Positions 1-8,746 of a stretch of DNA of 33,914 nucleotides are shown piece after piece. A program made the translations under genes and the position numbers. The stretch is taken from positions 1 to 33,914 of the forward strand of contig PTLG01000009.1 in the NCBI GenBank assembly GCA_002937995.1, read 5' to 3'. The notes beneath the pieces were generated by a model that ran no database searches, had not been told where the DNA came from, and worked only from the letters and a program-made list of their open reading frames with translations. The stretch is from Alphaproteobacteria bacterium MarineAlpha3_Bin7 (lineage in GTDB: Bacteria > Pseudomonadota > Alphaproteobacteria > Rhodospirillales > UBA2165). The stretch's first letter is position 1. Every line of letters starts with the position of its first letter.

Positions 1-1158
1 GTCCCCAGAATTTTTCACATATGCAACTCGGTCACTATTGGTATTACCGTCTAATAGCGCCCTATGAAGCCAATCAATAACATATTGATGACAATCTAGG
101 CCTCCTAGATTTGGAAGTCCCCATAGCGGATGAAACTGATCCTCTATAACCCACATCTCCTTGTTGCATGTAAGGTCCTGGTACACTTCAATAGCATCTT
201 CAAGAGGGCACAAGGGATCAAACTCTCCTGTCACCAATAATGTTGGGCAAGTGATCTTGTCAGCATAACCCTTCACCGTCATGTCCTTAGCCATTTTATC
301 AAACTCGTCTTCATCTTCCATACCAGCCATGTACATAAACACCTGCTTAAATCTTGGAGAAGACTGAGAAAAAATAGTGTTATTAGGATTAAAGCATGCG
401 ACACCGCTTGCTAAAGCAGCTGCGCGATGATCATAACTAGCTAATCTCAGGGACCAATAACTCCCCATACTAATACCATAAACACCTATCTTCTCGCTAT
501 CTACCTCTTCGCGGTCCTGCAAATAATCCATGACGGCGGCACCTGCTCTTTCATAATTATCTCCCACCGCTCTAATCTTCTGTATATTAGAGTTACCTTG
601 CCCTGGTCCGTCCATCGACAATATATGCATACCCCTTGCAATAGCTGGGTTGTTCACGGCTTTTGGGAAGGCCTCTTTACTTTGATCCATTCCTGGCACG
701 TATATAACACAGGGTGCTTTTCTGCGGTCAGGCAATAGATGCAAAAGGCATGAAATAGTCTTTCCGTCATCAAAGGGAACCTCAACGCGCTCTATCGGAT
801 ATGAGGCAACTTCGCTTCTTCTATCAACCATTTCTGACAATTTATTATATGTTGAAATTTTTACCGGGTTATCATCATAAAATATTGGGTGCTGAGCCAT
901 TCTATAACCCTCTATAGCATGGTCATAATGCTCAGTTGCTGTGGTGTTAAAACCCTGCTTTTGCGCTTGTTTTGCCAAATTTTCATCATGCTCAGCTTTT
1001 TCCCTCCACATCTTTGGCAGCATTCTATAATTGTGAGCTCTTTTAGGAGTTTCCCAATCATCTCTCTCAAAGTTTTGAACTCTCCCCCTCATATTGAGTG
1101 CGAGATCAAGCATCCACTGCTGGTTATCTCTTCGGGTCCTTAGATCTTTAACTGGCAT
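1..1158 (-). CDS. Alpha/beta hydrolase, FrsA/DUF1100-like (C-terminus cut by window edge)
   Basis: The open frame runs from ATG at 1158 (GGAGG ribosome site just upstream) to the window edge without a stop, giving 386 visible residues; the true C-terminus lies outside. The catalytic core is an alpha/beta hydrolase: nucleophile elbow GISMG with Ser230, oxyanion-type segment YVPGMDQS near 153-160, acid candidate Asp314 in GEFDPLC and general base His343 in QFHPLWG. A helical N-terminal cap of about 120 residues precedes the core. This layout resembles the FrsA/DUF1100 group, which includes the C-C bond hydrolase of pyridine catabolism (2,6-dihydroxypseudooxynicotine hydrolase). It is the last visible gene of the minus-strand operon starting at 8634, so a hydrolytic step in the same catabolic route is inferred. 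The substrate cannot be told from sequence; an ordinary esterase is the alternative. Confidence 0.85.
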   Translation of the reverse strand, partial: MPVKDLRTRRDNQQWMLDLALNMRGRVQNFERDDWETPKRAHNYRMLPKMWREKAEHDENLAKQAQKQGFNTTATEHYDHAIEGYRMAQHPIFYDDNPVKISTYNKLSEMVDRRSEVASYPIERVEVPFDDGKTISCLLHLLPDRRKAPCVIYVPGMDQSKEAFPKAVNNPAIARGMHILSMDGPGQGNSNIQKIRAVGDNYERAGAAVMDYLQDREEVDSEKIGVYGISMGSYWSLRLASYDHRAAALASGVACFNPNNTIFSQSSPRFKQVFMYMAGMEDEDEFDKMAKDMTVKGYADKITCPTLLVTGEFDPLCPLEDAIEVYQDLTCNKEMWVIEDQFHPLWGLPNLGGLDCHQYVIDWLHRALLDGNTNSDRVAYVKNSGD

Positions 1159-1223
1159 TTACTCCTCCATAAAACTTCTTTGTTAGTATCCTAATTAAAA
1201 TGATATATTTACTATTGGGAAAA

Positions 1224-1706
1224 TCAGTCATTCCAATCTTTTTGTGGGCTATCTGGATTTGAGAAAAGACCAACAGACTTTATTCCCATAATTGCACAAT
1301 ATTCATCCCTATTTGATGTGTCCCCGCTGATCCCAACAGAACCAATGGCCTCTTCGTTATCATTACAAATCAGAACACCTCCCGGCACTGGTATGAACCT
1401 GCCACCAGACGCTGCAGACAATGCGCCCTGAAACGCAACCCGGTCCTTTAATCTCTCTGCTGTTCGACGACTTGGAGCACCCATTCCCAATGCACCCCAT
1501 GCCTTTCCTATAGCTATGTCAGCTCTCAAAATTCCGGAACCGTCTTCTCTTTGAAATGATACCAGATGCCCACCAGCATCTAATACTGCAATCGTAAGGG
1601 GCTGCATTTCGTACGATCTCGCTTCGTGTAAAGCCTGAACAATTATTCCATTAGCTTTTTCTAAAGGCAATGTTACAATTAGAGAATTCTTATTTTTACT
1701 CGCCAC
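1224..1706 (-). CDS. GlcG/HbpS family protein (heme-degrading / PduO C-terminal-like fold)
   Basis: A 160-residue single-domain protein, starting at GTG 1706 with GAGG seven bases upstream. The family signature is clear: AVLDAGGHLVSFQREDG near 40-56, then RADIAIGKAWGALGMG, the PVPGG stretch and a GSVGISG segment. Members include GlcG, the heme-binding HbpS and the C-terminal domain of the corrinoid adenosyltransferase PduO; biochemical roles are mostly unclear, with heme (and reportedly cobalamin) binding shown for a few. No signal peptide is visible, so it should be cytoplasmic. It sits in the operon of a corrinoid-type reductive dehalogenase, so tetrapyrrole or corrinoid handling is an attractive but unproven inference. 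Family membership is secure; function is not. Confidence 0.85.
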   Translation of the reverse strand: MASKNKNSLIVTLPLEKANGIIVQALHEARSYEMQPLTIAVLDAGGHLVSFQREDGSGILRADIAIGKAWGALGMGAPSRRTAERLKDRVAFQGALSAASGGRFIPVPGGVLICNDNEEAIGSVGISGDTSNRDEYCAIMGIKSVGLFSNPDSPQKDWND

Positions 1707-1797
1707 TCAAACACCTCAGATTAATTGAACAATTTTTAGTTTAACAACAAAATACATGACGACAATGTTATCAAGTCCCTTTTTAACAAAATTTTTT

Positions 1798-2928
1798 CTA
1801 CTTGGAAAATTCCTCACGAACAATCCGTGTATGCTCCCCACAATATGGCACCCCCTTAAGCTTATTTTTAGAACCCAGCACCTTGTATGGTGGCGAAGGT
1901 ATTCTAACTGGCCCACTTTCCGTGTTGACTGTAGTTCTACGGAGATCGGAATGCTTTGACAGGCCCTCTACATTATTCAGGTAGCCATAGGCAATATCAT
2001 TTTGTCTCAGGAGTTTGGATAATTGAACCGAAGTTTTACTTAAAAAATATGAGCCAATCTTTTTCTCAAGAGACTTTCTGTTCTTAACTCTTGAAATATT
2101 TGATGAAAACCTTTTATCCTCCAATAATTCTGGTGTTCTCAAAACCCTTACAACAAATTTATTCCACTCTCTATCATTTTGAATTGATATTACGATAACC
2201 TTATCGTCCTTGGTAACAAAAGAAGAGTATGGGGCTATGGATGGATGCCTAAGACCCATCCGCTTCGGAGATTTTCCGCCATAATCGAAATGAAGAAGCG
2301 GTACAGCCATCCATTCTGCCATACTATCAAATAGAGAGCATGTAATAGCCTGACCCTTTCCACTAATCTTTCTTTCTATTATTGCATTTAATATTGCAGC
2401 ATGTGCATTCATTCCAGCCGCTATGTCACATACAGAAACCCCCACCCTACTAGGTTCCCTAGAAGAACCCGTTACTGATGATAGGCCAGTTTCCGCCTGA
2501 ACGAGCATATCATACGCCTTCATTTCCCTTGACGGACCGTCACTGGAATATCCGGAAATATCACAGGTAATTAACCGCGGGTATTTTTTTCTCAGCTTTT
2601 TAGAATCAAACCCGGCTCTTTTGGCAGCACCAGGGCCCAAATTTTGTAAAAAAACATCGGCTTTAGAAATAATGCTTTCTAAAAGCCTTTTGTCTTCGCC
2701 CTCTTTGATATCAAGAACAACTGACTCCTTGCCCCGATTAAGCCAGACAAAATATGCACTTTGTCCATTTACCACATCATCATAACCCCTTGCGAAATCT
2801 CCTTCCTTTCTCTCTATCTTTATTACTCTAGCACCTGCATCTGCTAGTCTAGACGAACAATATGGGGCGGCGACTGCTTGTTCTAAAGCAACCACTAAAA
2901 TATCCGATAGGGGCTTATTGCTTGCCAT
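1798..2928 (-). CDS. CaiB/BaiF class III CoA-transferase
   Basis: Class III CoA-transferases move CoA between carboxylic acids through an enzyme-aspartyl intermediate. The N-terminal segment ALEQAVAAPYCSSRLADAGA, the ARVIKIERKEGDFARG CoA-binding region and the NRGKESVVLD motif are typical. The catalytic Asp lies in KAYDMLVQAETG, about residue 140. I prefer the ATG at 2928 because a GGA ribosome site lies upstream at suitable distance; a GTG at 2940 would add four residues. The protein is about 376 residues, slightly short of the usual 390-430 but with no obvious deletion. It follows the indolepyruvate oxidoreductase stop by about 20 bases, so cotranscription is likely. It may activate the acid product or substrate of this pathway; the exact acid is unknown. 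Confidence 0.9.
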   Translation of the reverse strand: MASNKPLSDILVVALEQAVAAPYCSSRLADAGARVIKIERKEGDFARGYDDVVNGQSAYFVWLNRGKESVVLDIKEGEDKRLLESIISKADVFLQNLGPGAAKRAGFDSKKLRKKYPRLITCDISGYSSDGPSREMKAYDMLVQAETGLSSVTGSSREPSRVGVSVCDIAAGMNAHAAILNAIIERKISGKGQAITCSLFDSMAEWMAVPLLHFDYGGKSPKRMGLRHPSIAPYSSFVTKDDKVIVISIQNDREWNKFVVRVLRTPELLEDKRFSSNISRVKNRKSLEKKIGSYFLSKTSVQLSKLLRQNDIAYGYLNNVEGLSKHSDLRRTTVNTESGPVRIPSPPYKVLGSKNKLKGVPYCGEHTRIVREEFSK

Positions 2929-2949
2929 TTTGATTTCCACTTAATTACT

Positions 2950-5900
2950 TTATTCAGCTGCCTGAACGTTTTTTTGGTTGTTACGAAATAGCTCAGCCAA
3001 ATCATTTTTCTCTTGATCAAAATCGTTTAAGGAATCTGATTTTACGTGACCATATCCCCTTACTTTCTGGGGTAGATTTAATAGACTAAGGGCCACATCA
3101 AAATTAACAGAATTAAGATCACTCAATACCATTGTTAAAATTTCTTTATATTGTCTAAGAAATTTTCTTTCTATTTGTCGATCTCGATGGTAACCAAAAA
3201 CATCCAGCTTTGACGCTCTTAAAAACCTTAATCTTGAGATTATTTTTAATACAGGTGTCATCCACCAACCTTTAAACTCTATCTTTCTTGGGTTTCCAGT
3301 AATTGGATCAATACGCGCAAATAGTGGGGGAGCAAAGTTATACGATATACTGTAGTTACCATCAAATTGCTCAGTAAGGGCTCTCATAAACTTTGATGAT
3401 GTAAACAACCGAGCCACCTCATACTCATCCTTATAAGCCATAACTTTGAACAAGTTTCTTGCGGCCGCTTCTTCCAGCTCTCGGCTATTTGGCCTGATAG
3501 ACTTTTCACTAAGTTTAACTCTTTCAAGCCAGCTAATGTATTGGTCAGCATAACCTTGATCTTGGTAAAGAGTTAAATCATCAACACGCTCTGCAACAAA
3601 TTCATCAAGTGAAAATTTAGTTTTGTTTATCTCTAAGCTAGTGTCTTCTACCTTGGGAAGTTTTTCTCTGTCAGTTGCTGCCACCCTTCCCCAGGAAAAG
3701 GCTTCCAAATTATCTTCTACTGAAACCCCATTAAGTTTTATTGCCGACGCTATTGCGGCTGCCGAAAGAGGAATTAATCCTCTCTGAAAAGCAAACCCCA
3801 TAAGAAATATATTAGCACAAATACTATCACCCATTACCTTTGCAGATAGCTCAGTTGAATTGATTTTTTCAAGGTTTTCCTCACCAATCCTTGCAACTAT
3901 AACATTTTTGTAACCTTCGGATGACAGCGGCATATCGGGCTTTTCAGCAAAGGCCGCAATCGGCACAAGATGATCGTTGATTATTGCAGACGTTCGTTCA
4001 TTACTCATGCAGCTCACTGCTTCCGCCCCGGCAGCAACAATCATGTCAAAACCAAGTAGCAAGTCAGCCATGCCTGTTCCTACTCGCGTTCCAAATGTTC
4101 TATTTTGATCATTTGAAAGCCTTATATGGCTCATAACAGCTCCATTTTTCTGAGATAACCCTGTTTGATCTAGAACTGAGCACCCGACTTTATCGATGCT
4201 AGCTGCTGTTCCCAGGATTGCTGCAGTTGTAATCACGCCAGTACCGCCAATTCCGGTTAAAAGAATATTGTAGGACTCGGATATATTCTTGGAGATAGGA
4301 TCTGCAAGCTCACTAAACAGATCAATTTTTGGCCTATTTGGTTTTTCGAAACGCCGAATTTCTCCGCCATGAACTGTAACAAAACTAGGGCAAAAACCAT
4401 CCAGGCATGAAAAATCTTTATTACAAGAAGACTGATCAATTATTCTTTTACGACCAAGCTCTGTTTCTTTTGGCTGGACAGACACACAGTTAGAGGCTGA
4501 ATTACAATCGCCGCAGCCTTCGCAAACACTTTCATTAATAAAAACTCTTTTTGGAGGATCTATTAATATTCCTCTTTTCCTGCGCCTGCGCTTTTCAGCG
4601 GCACAAGTCTGGTCAAATATAATAGCGGTAACACCGGTGATTTCCCTTAACTCTATTTGTATTCTCTCTAATTCCTTTCGGTGATATACCTTACAATCTT
4701 GTGGCCAATTTATGCCCCTAGGGTATTTATCTGGCTCGTCTGAAAGAACTACTATCTTACCTAATCCTTCAGAGCGAAGTTGCTGCGCTATATCCCACGG
4801 GAGCAATTCTCCATCCATAGGCTGCCCACCTGTGAGAGCCACGGCGTCATTGTATAAAATCTTGTAGGTTATATTTACCCCAGAGGCTACCGCAGCCCGG
4901 ATGGCCAGCAACCCAGAATGAAAGTAGGTGCCATCTCCAATATTTTGAAAGACATGTTTTTCACTCGTAAAAGGCGCCTGACCAATCCAAGTCCCTCCCT
5001 CAGCGCCCATATGAGTATATGCATCAGTATTCCGATCCATAAAAACTGCCATGGTGTGGCAACCAATTCCAGCGAGAGCCCGGCTCCCTTCCGGAACCTT
5101 GGTAGAACTATTATGGGGACACCCCGAGCAAAACCAGTAGGATCTCTCAGGTGGTGATGTTGGCAAATTCGAACTATCAGTTTTTGCGTTAAGTTTAGCG
5201 ATGGCAGCATTTAAACAATTTTGACCTCCTTCCTCTAAATATCTACCTGCTATTATCTGAGCTACCTTTGTACCCGATAACTCACCATACTCAGGCACTA
5301 TAGGAACACCGTTCTCATCAAATTTACCCGTAATTTTTGGTCGAATATTATTGGGCAACTTATAAAGTATTTTTGCGGCCTGCTCTTCGATAAGTGACCT
5401 CATCTCTTCAATTATTAGTAATTCATCAAAGCCTGATGCCCACTCAATAAGACTATTTGGCTCTAAGGGCCAGGGCATAGAAACTTTAAAGACACTGATC
5501 CCCAACTGTTCGCGCTCAGTATCCGACATTTGAAGTTCTTCAAACGCCTGGCAAACATCCAGCCAAGATTTCCCAGCTGCTATTATTCCCAGTCGCTTTT
5601 TTTCAGATTTATGCGTAACAATATTTAATTGGTTTATTTTGACAAATGCCTCAACGGCTTTCAATTTTATCGATATAAGTCTTTTTTCTTGCTCAACGGG
5701 CTTGTCCGGCCAACGAATGTGAACACCCTCCTCCGGCAATGGAAAATCCGGAAGAGAGGGCTCAAAACCTAGGGTGTCCAGCGACACATTTGCTGAACCC
5801 TCTACAATATCTCCTACACACTTAATGCCCACCCATGCGCCCGAAAATCTTGAGAGCTCAAAACCATATAGCCCATAATCCAAATATTCCTGAACCGATG

Positions 5901-6342
5901 AGGGATAAAATATTGGGATCATGGCTGCAATTAAAGCCTGCTCAGATTGATGAGCTGTAGTTGAAGATTTGGCACCGTGATCGTCACCAGCTAAAACTAA
6001 AACCCCACCATTCTGTGAAGTCCCCGCCATATTTCCATGCTTCAAGGCATCCCCTGAACGATCAACACCCGGACCTTTTCCATACCAAATCGAGAACACA
6101 CCGTCATATTGCGCACCGGGTCGAAGACCTACTTGCTGCGTCCCCCAACATGCCGTAGCTGCTAAATCCTCGTTCACTCCAGGCTGAAACTTTATCTTAT
6201 AAGTATCTAAATGGGATTTAGCTCGCCATAAGGCTGTATCATATCCACCTAAAGGTGAGCCTCGATAGCCAGAAATATAGCCTGCTGTATTCAATCCCCT
6301 TTTAACGTCTAGCCTCCTCTGAAGCATAGGTAATCTAACCAA
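2950..6342 (-). CDS. Indolepyruvate:ferredoxin oxidoreductase, fused long form
   Basis: This enzyme decarboxylates aryl-2-oxoacids to aryl-acyl-CoA and reduces ferredoxin. The chain (1130 residues from the TTG at 6342) has, in order, a pyrimidine-binding half with GYRGSPLGGYD near 25-35, a thiamine-diphosphate half with GDGTYFHSG near 469-477 and NDAVALTGGQP, an Fe-S segment (Cys607, Cys610, Cys613, Cys619, then Cys640, Cys646, Cys651), and a C-terminal gamma-type domain beginning LLTGIGGTGVITTAA near 694. This is the fused arrangement common in proteobacteria. The TTG is only the first canonical start in frame: family-like sequence (DTGRAFLSGTQA) continues upstream to about 6426, so the real N-terminus is probably about 28 residues longer and uses a non-standard codon. 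It lies directly downstream of the reductive dehalogenase and may share electrons or substrate with it. Confidence 0.93.
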   Translation of the reverse strand: MVRLPMLQRRLDVKRGLNTAGYISGYRGSPLGGYDTALWRAKSHLDTYKIKFQPGVNEDLAATACWGTQQVGLRPGAQYDGVFSIWYGKGPGVDRSGDALKHGNMAGTSQNGGVLVLAGDDHGAKSSTTAHQSEQALIAAMIPIFYPSSVQEYLDYGLYGFELSRFSGAWVGIKCVGDIVEGSANVSLDTLGFEPSLPDFPLPEEGVHIRWPDKPVEQEKRLISIKLKAVEAFVKINQLNIVTHKSEKKRLGIIAAGKSWLDVCQAFEELQMSDTEREQLGISVFKVSMPWPLEPNSLIEWASGFDELLIIEEMRSLIEEQAAKILYKLPNNIRPKITGKFDENGVPIVPEYGELSGTKVAQIIAGRYLEEGGQNCLNAAIAKLNAKTDSSNLPTSPPERSYWFCSGCPHNSSTKVPEGSRALAGIGCHTMAVFMDRNTDAYTHMGAEGGTWIGQAPFTSEKHVFQNIGDGTYFHSGLLAIRAAVASGVNITYKILYNDAVALTGGQPMDGELLPWDIAQQLRSEGLGKIVVLSDEPDKYPRGINWPQDCKVYHRKELERIQIELREITGVTAIIFDQTCAAEKRRRRKRGILIDPPKRVFINESVCEGCGDCNSASNCVSVQPKETELGRKRIIDQSSCNKDFSCLDGFCPSFVTVHGGEIRRFEKPNRPKIDLFSELADPISKNISESYNILLTGIGGTGVITTAAILGTAASIDKVGCSVLDQTGLSQKNGAVMSHIRLSNDQNRTFGTRVGTGMADLLLGFDMIVAAGAEAVSCMSNERTSAIINDHLVPIAAFAEKPDMPLSSEGYKNVIVARIGEENLEKINSTELSAKVMGDSICANIFLMGFAFQRGLIPLSAAAIASAIKLNGVSVEDNLEAFSWGRVAATDREKLPKVEDTSLEINKTKFSLDEFVAERVDDLTLYQDQGYADQYISWLERVKLSEKSIRPNSRELEEAAARNLFKVMAYKDEYEVARLFTSSKFMRALTEQFDGNYSISYNFAPPLFARIDPITGNPRKIEFKGWWMTPVLKIISRLRFLRASKLDVFGYHRDRQIERKFLRQYKEILTMVLSDLNSVNFDVALSLLNLPQKVRGYGHVKSDSLNDFDQEKNDLAELFRNNQKNVQAAE

Positions 6343-6441
6343 TGCCTGGGTACCGGACAGGAATGCTCGACCGGTATCTGATACATATTTTGTATCAAGG
6401 GTTAACGTTTTATCATCCTCAAGGATCTCTATTACTCCAAT
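6343..6441 (-). other. Conserved N-terminal extension of the indolepyruvate oxidoreductase without ATG/GTG/TTG start
   Basis: The frame stays open from 6342 back to a TAA at 6454-6456. It encodes residues typical of the family N-terminus (LDTKYVSDTGRAFLSGTQA) but has no ATG, GTG or TTG. A GGAG at 6438-6435 sits eight bases before an in-frame ATC at 6426, and in-frame ATA (6432) and ATT (6441) also exist. The one nearby ATG (6446) is in another frame and stops after four codons. The possibilities are a rare Ile-codon start, a sequencing or assembly error, or coupling to the upstream gene ending at 6463. Confidence 0.6.
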
Positions 6442-6462
6442 TCCATTATAATCTTACCTTAC

Positions 6463-8634
6463 TCAAATACGCCTAGATGATTTATAGTTTGGTTTATATT
6501 CTTTTGGGGGCTTACCACCGGCAGCTCGCCTAGCTAAGGCTTCATGCACAGTTTCTGCATTTTCAGCAAATTTAAGGCCCTGTCTACGGTCCGTCGGTGA
6601 AACTTCCATCAAATCAGGTGGAGGTAATGTTGAAGCAGGAAAATATGCAATACTATCCTTTTCTCTTTTTTTCTTACCTGGTTTTATTTTAGGCCGGTTA
6701 GCGTCCTTCGCTTTAACTACTATATTTTCTGGATCATATTTGAAAGATCGCTTACCCTTCACCTCCAAATCTAGCCACCATTTTTTCTCATCTAGCGGAT
6801 TACCATAACCAAGAAAATCATCTAACCAAACGGCAATAGGTACTAATACCGGCTTTAACCACATTGCATTGATGCCAAGCCAACTGCCCACTTGGTGTAA
6901 GATCGGACCATCCAGGGTTGTATCCTTGCTTAAGGGACAAACCTTAACACACCTGCCACATGCAGATCCCTTTAGATTAGTTGCTCTATAAATGGTGCAC
7001 CGCTCGCTATCTGGCTTCCATGTCTCATAACCATTAAATATTACCTTCTCACCATAAGGTATTGCGTTACAAGGGCACTCCCGAGCACATTTCTGACATT
7101 TTGAGCAAAATGTCTGCACTCCAAAATCGATAGGCTTATCAGGCTTTAACGGCATATCTGTCGTTAGAACAGCCGTCTTAAAACGCATTCCTAAAAATGG
7201 GTTAATTGCACTCTCTCCAATCCTACTTTGCTCCCCCAGTCCAGCATGAATTACCAGAGGAACATGTAGAACGTGACTATCCAGATTAGAGTGTGATCTT
7301 GCTGAAAAGCCCATCTGCCTTATCATTTCAGCCATGACACCAACTATCTCCGCTCCTCTCAGATAAGCCCTCATCGATTGCGAGCCAGATATCCAATCGT
7401 TACCAGTGGCACCAAGGAAAGTCTCGTAGCCCTGGTCAATAAGTACTACTAATGCGTATTTATGATAGGGCTCTATTTCCCTGCCTCGCTTGTCGTGCGA
7501 ATACCAGCAATAGTCCGGGATTTCACAAATACCACTAATGGAAGACCCCATATAATAGCTAAGCGCTTTTAAAGCATTGGTATTTTCTTCAGGATTGCCG
7601 TTACTAATAGAATTATCCTCCGCTACAGTTCCATCCTGCAATGGCTTTATAGCCCAACTAGGGCGAACAATCCCTTGGGAAACCGGATGCTTCTGAGACC
7701 AGCGGTCTGCCTCCATTCGCGTTTTTTCGCCAATGTCACCCAAAGCAGTCCGCATATACATATTTGCTCTACTAGGCACCCGTGGAACCTCATCTGAAAA
7801 AATATGCGTAGTGGGCTTTTCCACTCTCTTTAATTTTTCCACAGGATAAGGCCCTAAGTGAGACGATCTTTTTTTTCTTCTCCACCTCTCAATCCCGGAT
7901 ACTCCGCCAGAAAGCCCAAAAAAGTAATCGAGGTCTCGTCCACTTCTTATTGACCCACTTAATGGTAAATCTATTTGCAAAGGATAGTTTGTTGTTACTA
8001 CGGCAATAGAAAACCGGTTATCAAAATAAGGATTAAAAATATTTGATTTGTCTCTTATAGCTAAACCGGATAGGACCGCCGCCTTTTCCAAATCAACATC
8101 TGCAGCTCCCTGCCAATGTGTGCAGCTGAGAAAGCCCATAGATGAAATTTGACCACCAAGATTTATTGCAATTTCTGCTGCTCTCAAGGTTGAGATAAGA
8201 CCCTCTATTCCTTGCACCCACTCTGAAGCTTTATTATCTATATCAATAGGATCTGAGTGCTCTACAACAATTACCACGGCATGAGTGTGCAAAAATGTTC
8301 TGCCAACCCAAAGGGTTTCAGGAATTTCACAAATCCCTATTTGACTAGCATCCAAAAAGTAACCTGCCCCTTTGATATCTCTTGTTCTCAAAGATAAGTC
8401 ATCCGGAACAGGTGCCAAATCCTTAAAGGGCTCAGCCTCTCTCAACTCCTCGTATGCTGATAAATGTTTATTTATTGCTAAAATCAAAGGAGTTAAGTGG
8501 GAAATCTCTGTGTCACTGTGTACACCATGCTTTGCTGCAGCTTCAGATTTGATGATAGTTGCATCTCGCTTTAGCCGCTCAGCAGGAAACGGTCCCAATT
8601 CCACAGGCCGCTTGGATCTATTAATTCCGAACAT
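6463..8634 (-). CDS. Cytoplasmic reductive dehalogenase (NpRdhA-like, corrinoid and two [4Fe-4S])
   Basis: A 723-residue protein from ATG 8634, with no Tat or Sec signal, so soluble and catabolic rather than respiratory. It contains two tandem copies of one domain: LGPFPAERLKR (13-23) with GICEIPETLW (100-109), and LGPYPVEKLKR (260-270) with GICEIPDYCW (368-377). The second copy runs into two [4Fe-4S] motifs: Cys510, Cys513, Cys516, Cys520-Pro, and Cys546, Cys559, Cys562, Cys566-Pro. Tyr424, Lys486 and Arg550 have the same spacing (62 and 64) as the catalytic Tyr426, Lys488 and Arg552 that I recall for the ortho-dibromophenol dehalogenase NpRdhA. The first copy has Thr149 and Ser209 at the Tyr and Lys positions and no clusters, so it looks catalytically dead. 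No reductase domain is fused, so electrons must come from a separate ferredoxin or flavodoxin system. It heads the minus-strand operon. Confidence 0.85.
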   Translation of the reverse strand: MFGINRSKRPVELGPFPAERLKRDATIIKSEAAAKHGVHSDTEISHLTPLILAINKHLSAYEELREAEPFKDLAPVPDDLSLRTRDIKGAGYFLDASQIGICEIPETLWVGRTFLHTHAVVIVVEHSDPIDIDNKASEWVQGIEGLISTLRAAEIAINLGGQISSMGFLSCTHWQGAADVDLEKAAVLSGLAIRDKSNIFNPYFDNRFSIAVVTTNYPLQIDLPLSGSIRSGRDLDYFFGLSGGVSGIERWRRKKRSSHLGPYPVEKLKRVEKPTTHIFSDEVPRVPSRANMYMRTALGDIGEKTRMEADRWSQKHPVSQGIVRPSWAIKPLQDGTVAEDNSISNGNPEENTNALKALSYYMGSSISGICEIPDYCWYSHDKRGREIEPYHKYALVVLIDQGYETFLGATGNDWISGSQSMRAYLRGAEIVGVMAEMIRQMGFSARSHSNLDSHVLHVPLVIHAGLGEQSRIGESAINPFLGMRFKTAVLTTDMPLKPDKPIDFGVQTFCSKCQKCARECPCNAIPYGEKVIFNGYETWKPDSERCTIYRATNLKGSACGRCVKVCPLSKDTTLDGPILHQVGSWLGINAMWLKPVLVPIAVWLDDFLGYGNPLDEKKWWLDLEVKGKRSFKYDPENIVVKAKDANRPKIKPGKKKREKDSIAYFPASTLPPPDLMEVSPTDRRQGLKFAENAETVHEALARRAAGGKPPKEYKPNYKSSRRI

Positions 8635-8746
8635 TAAACTTACCCTATTATATAACAGCCCATTCTTATTTGAAGCTTATCATAACAATTTTAATCTTAA
8701 AATAATTAGGTTAATCTCTATAAATCAAACTATTGGGTAGAGTTAA

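Noticed and set aside
4887-5210. 107-codon frame inside the indolepyruvate oxidoreductase gene
   Set aside because: Overlaps the thiamine-diphosphate region in another frame; a shadow of the real coding frame.
6432-6446. ATG at 6446 as start of the indolepyruvate oxidoreductase
   Set aside because: It is out of frame with the enzyme and reaches a stop after four codons.
6463-8634. Epoxyqueuosine reductase (QueG)
   Set aside because: QueG is about half the length and lacks the tandem repeat; the Tyr-Lys-Arg spacing fits catabolic reductive dehalogenases.
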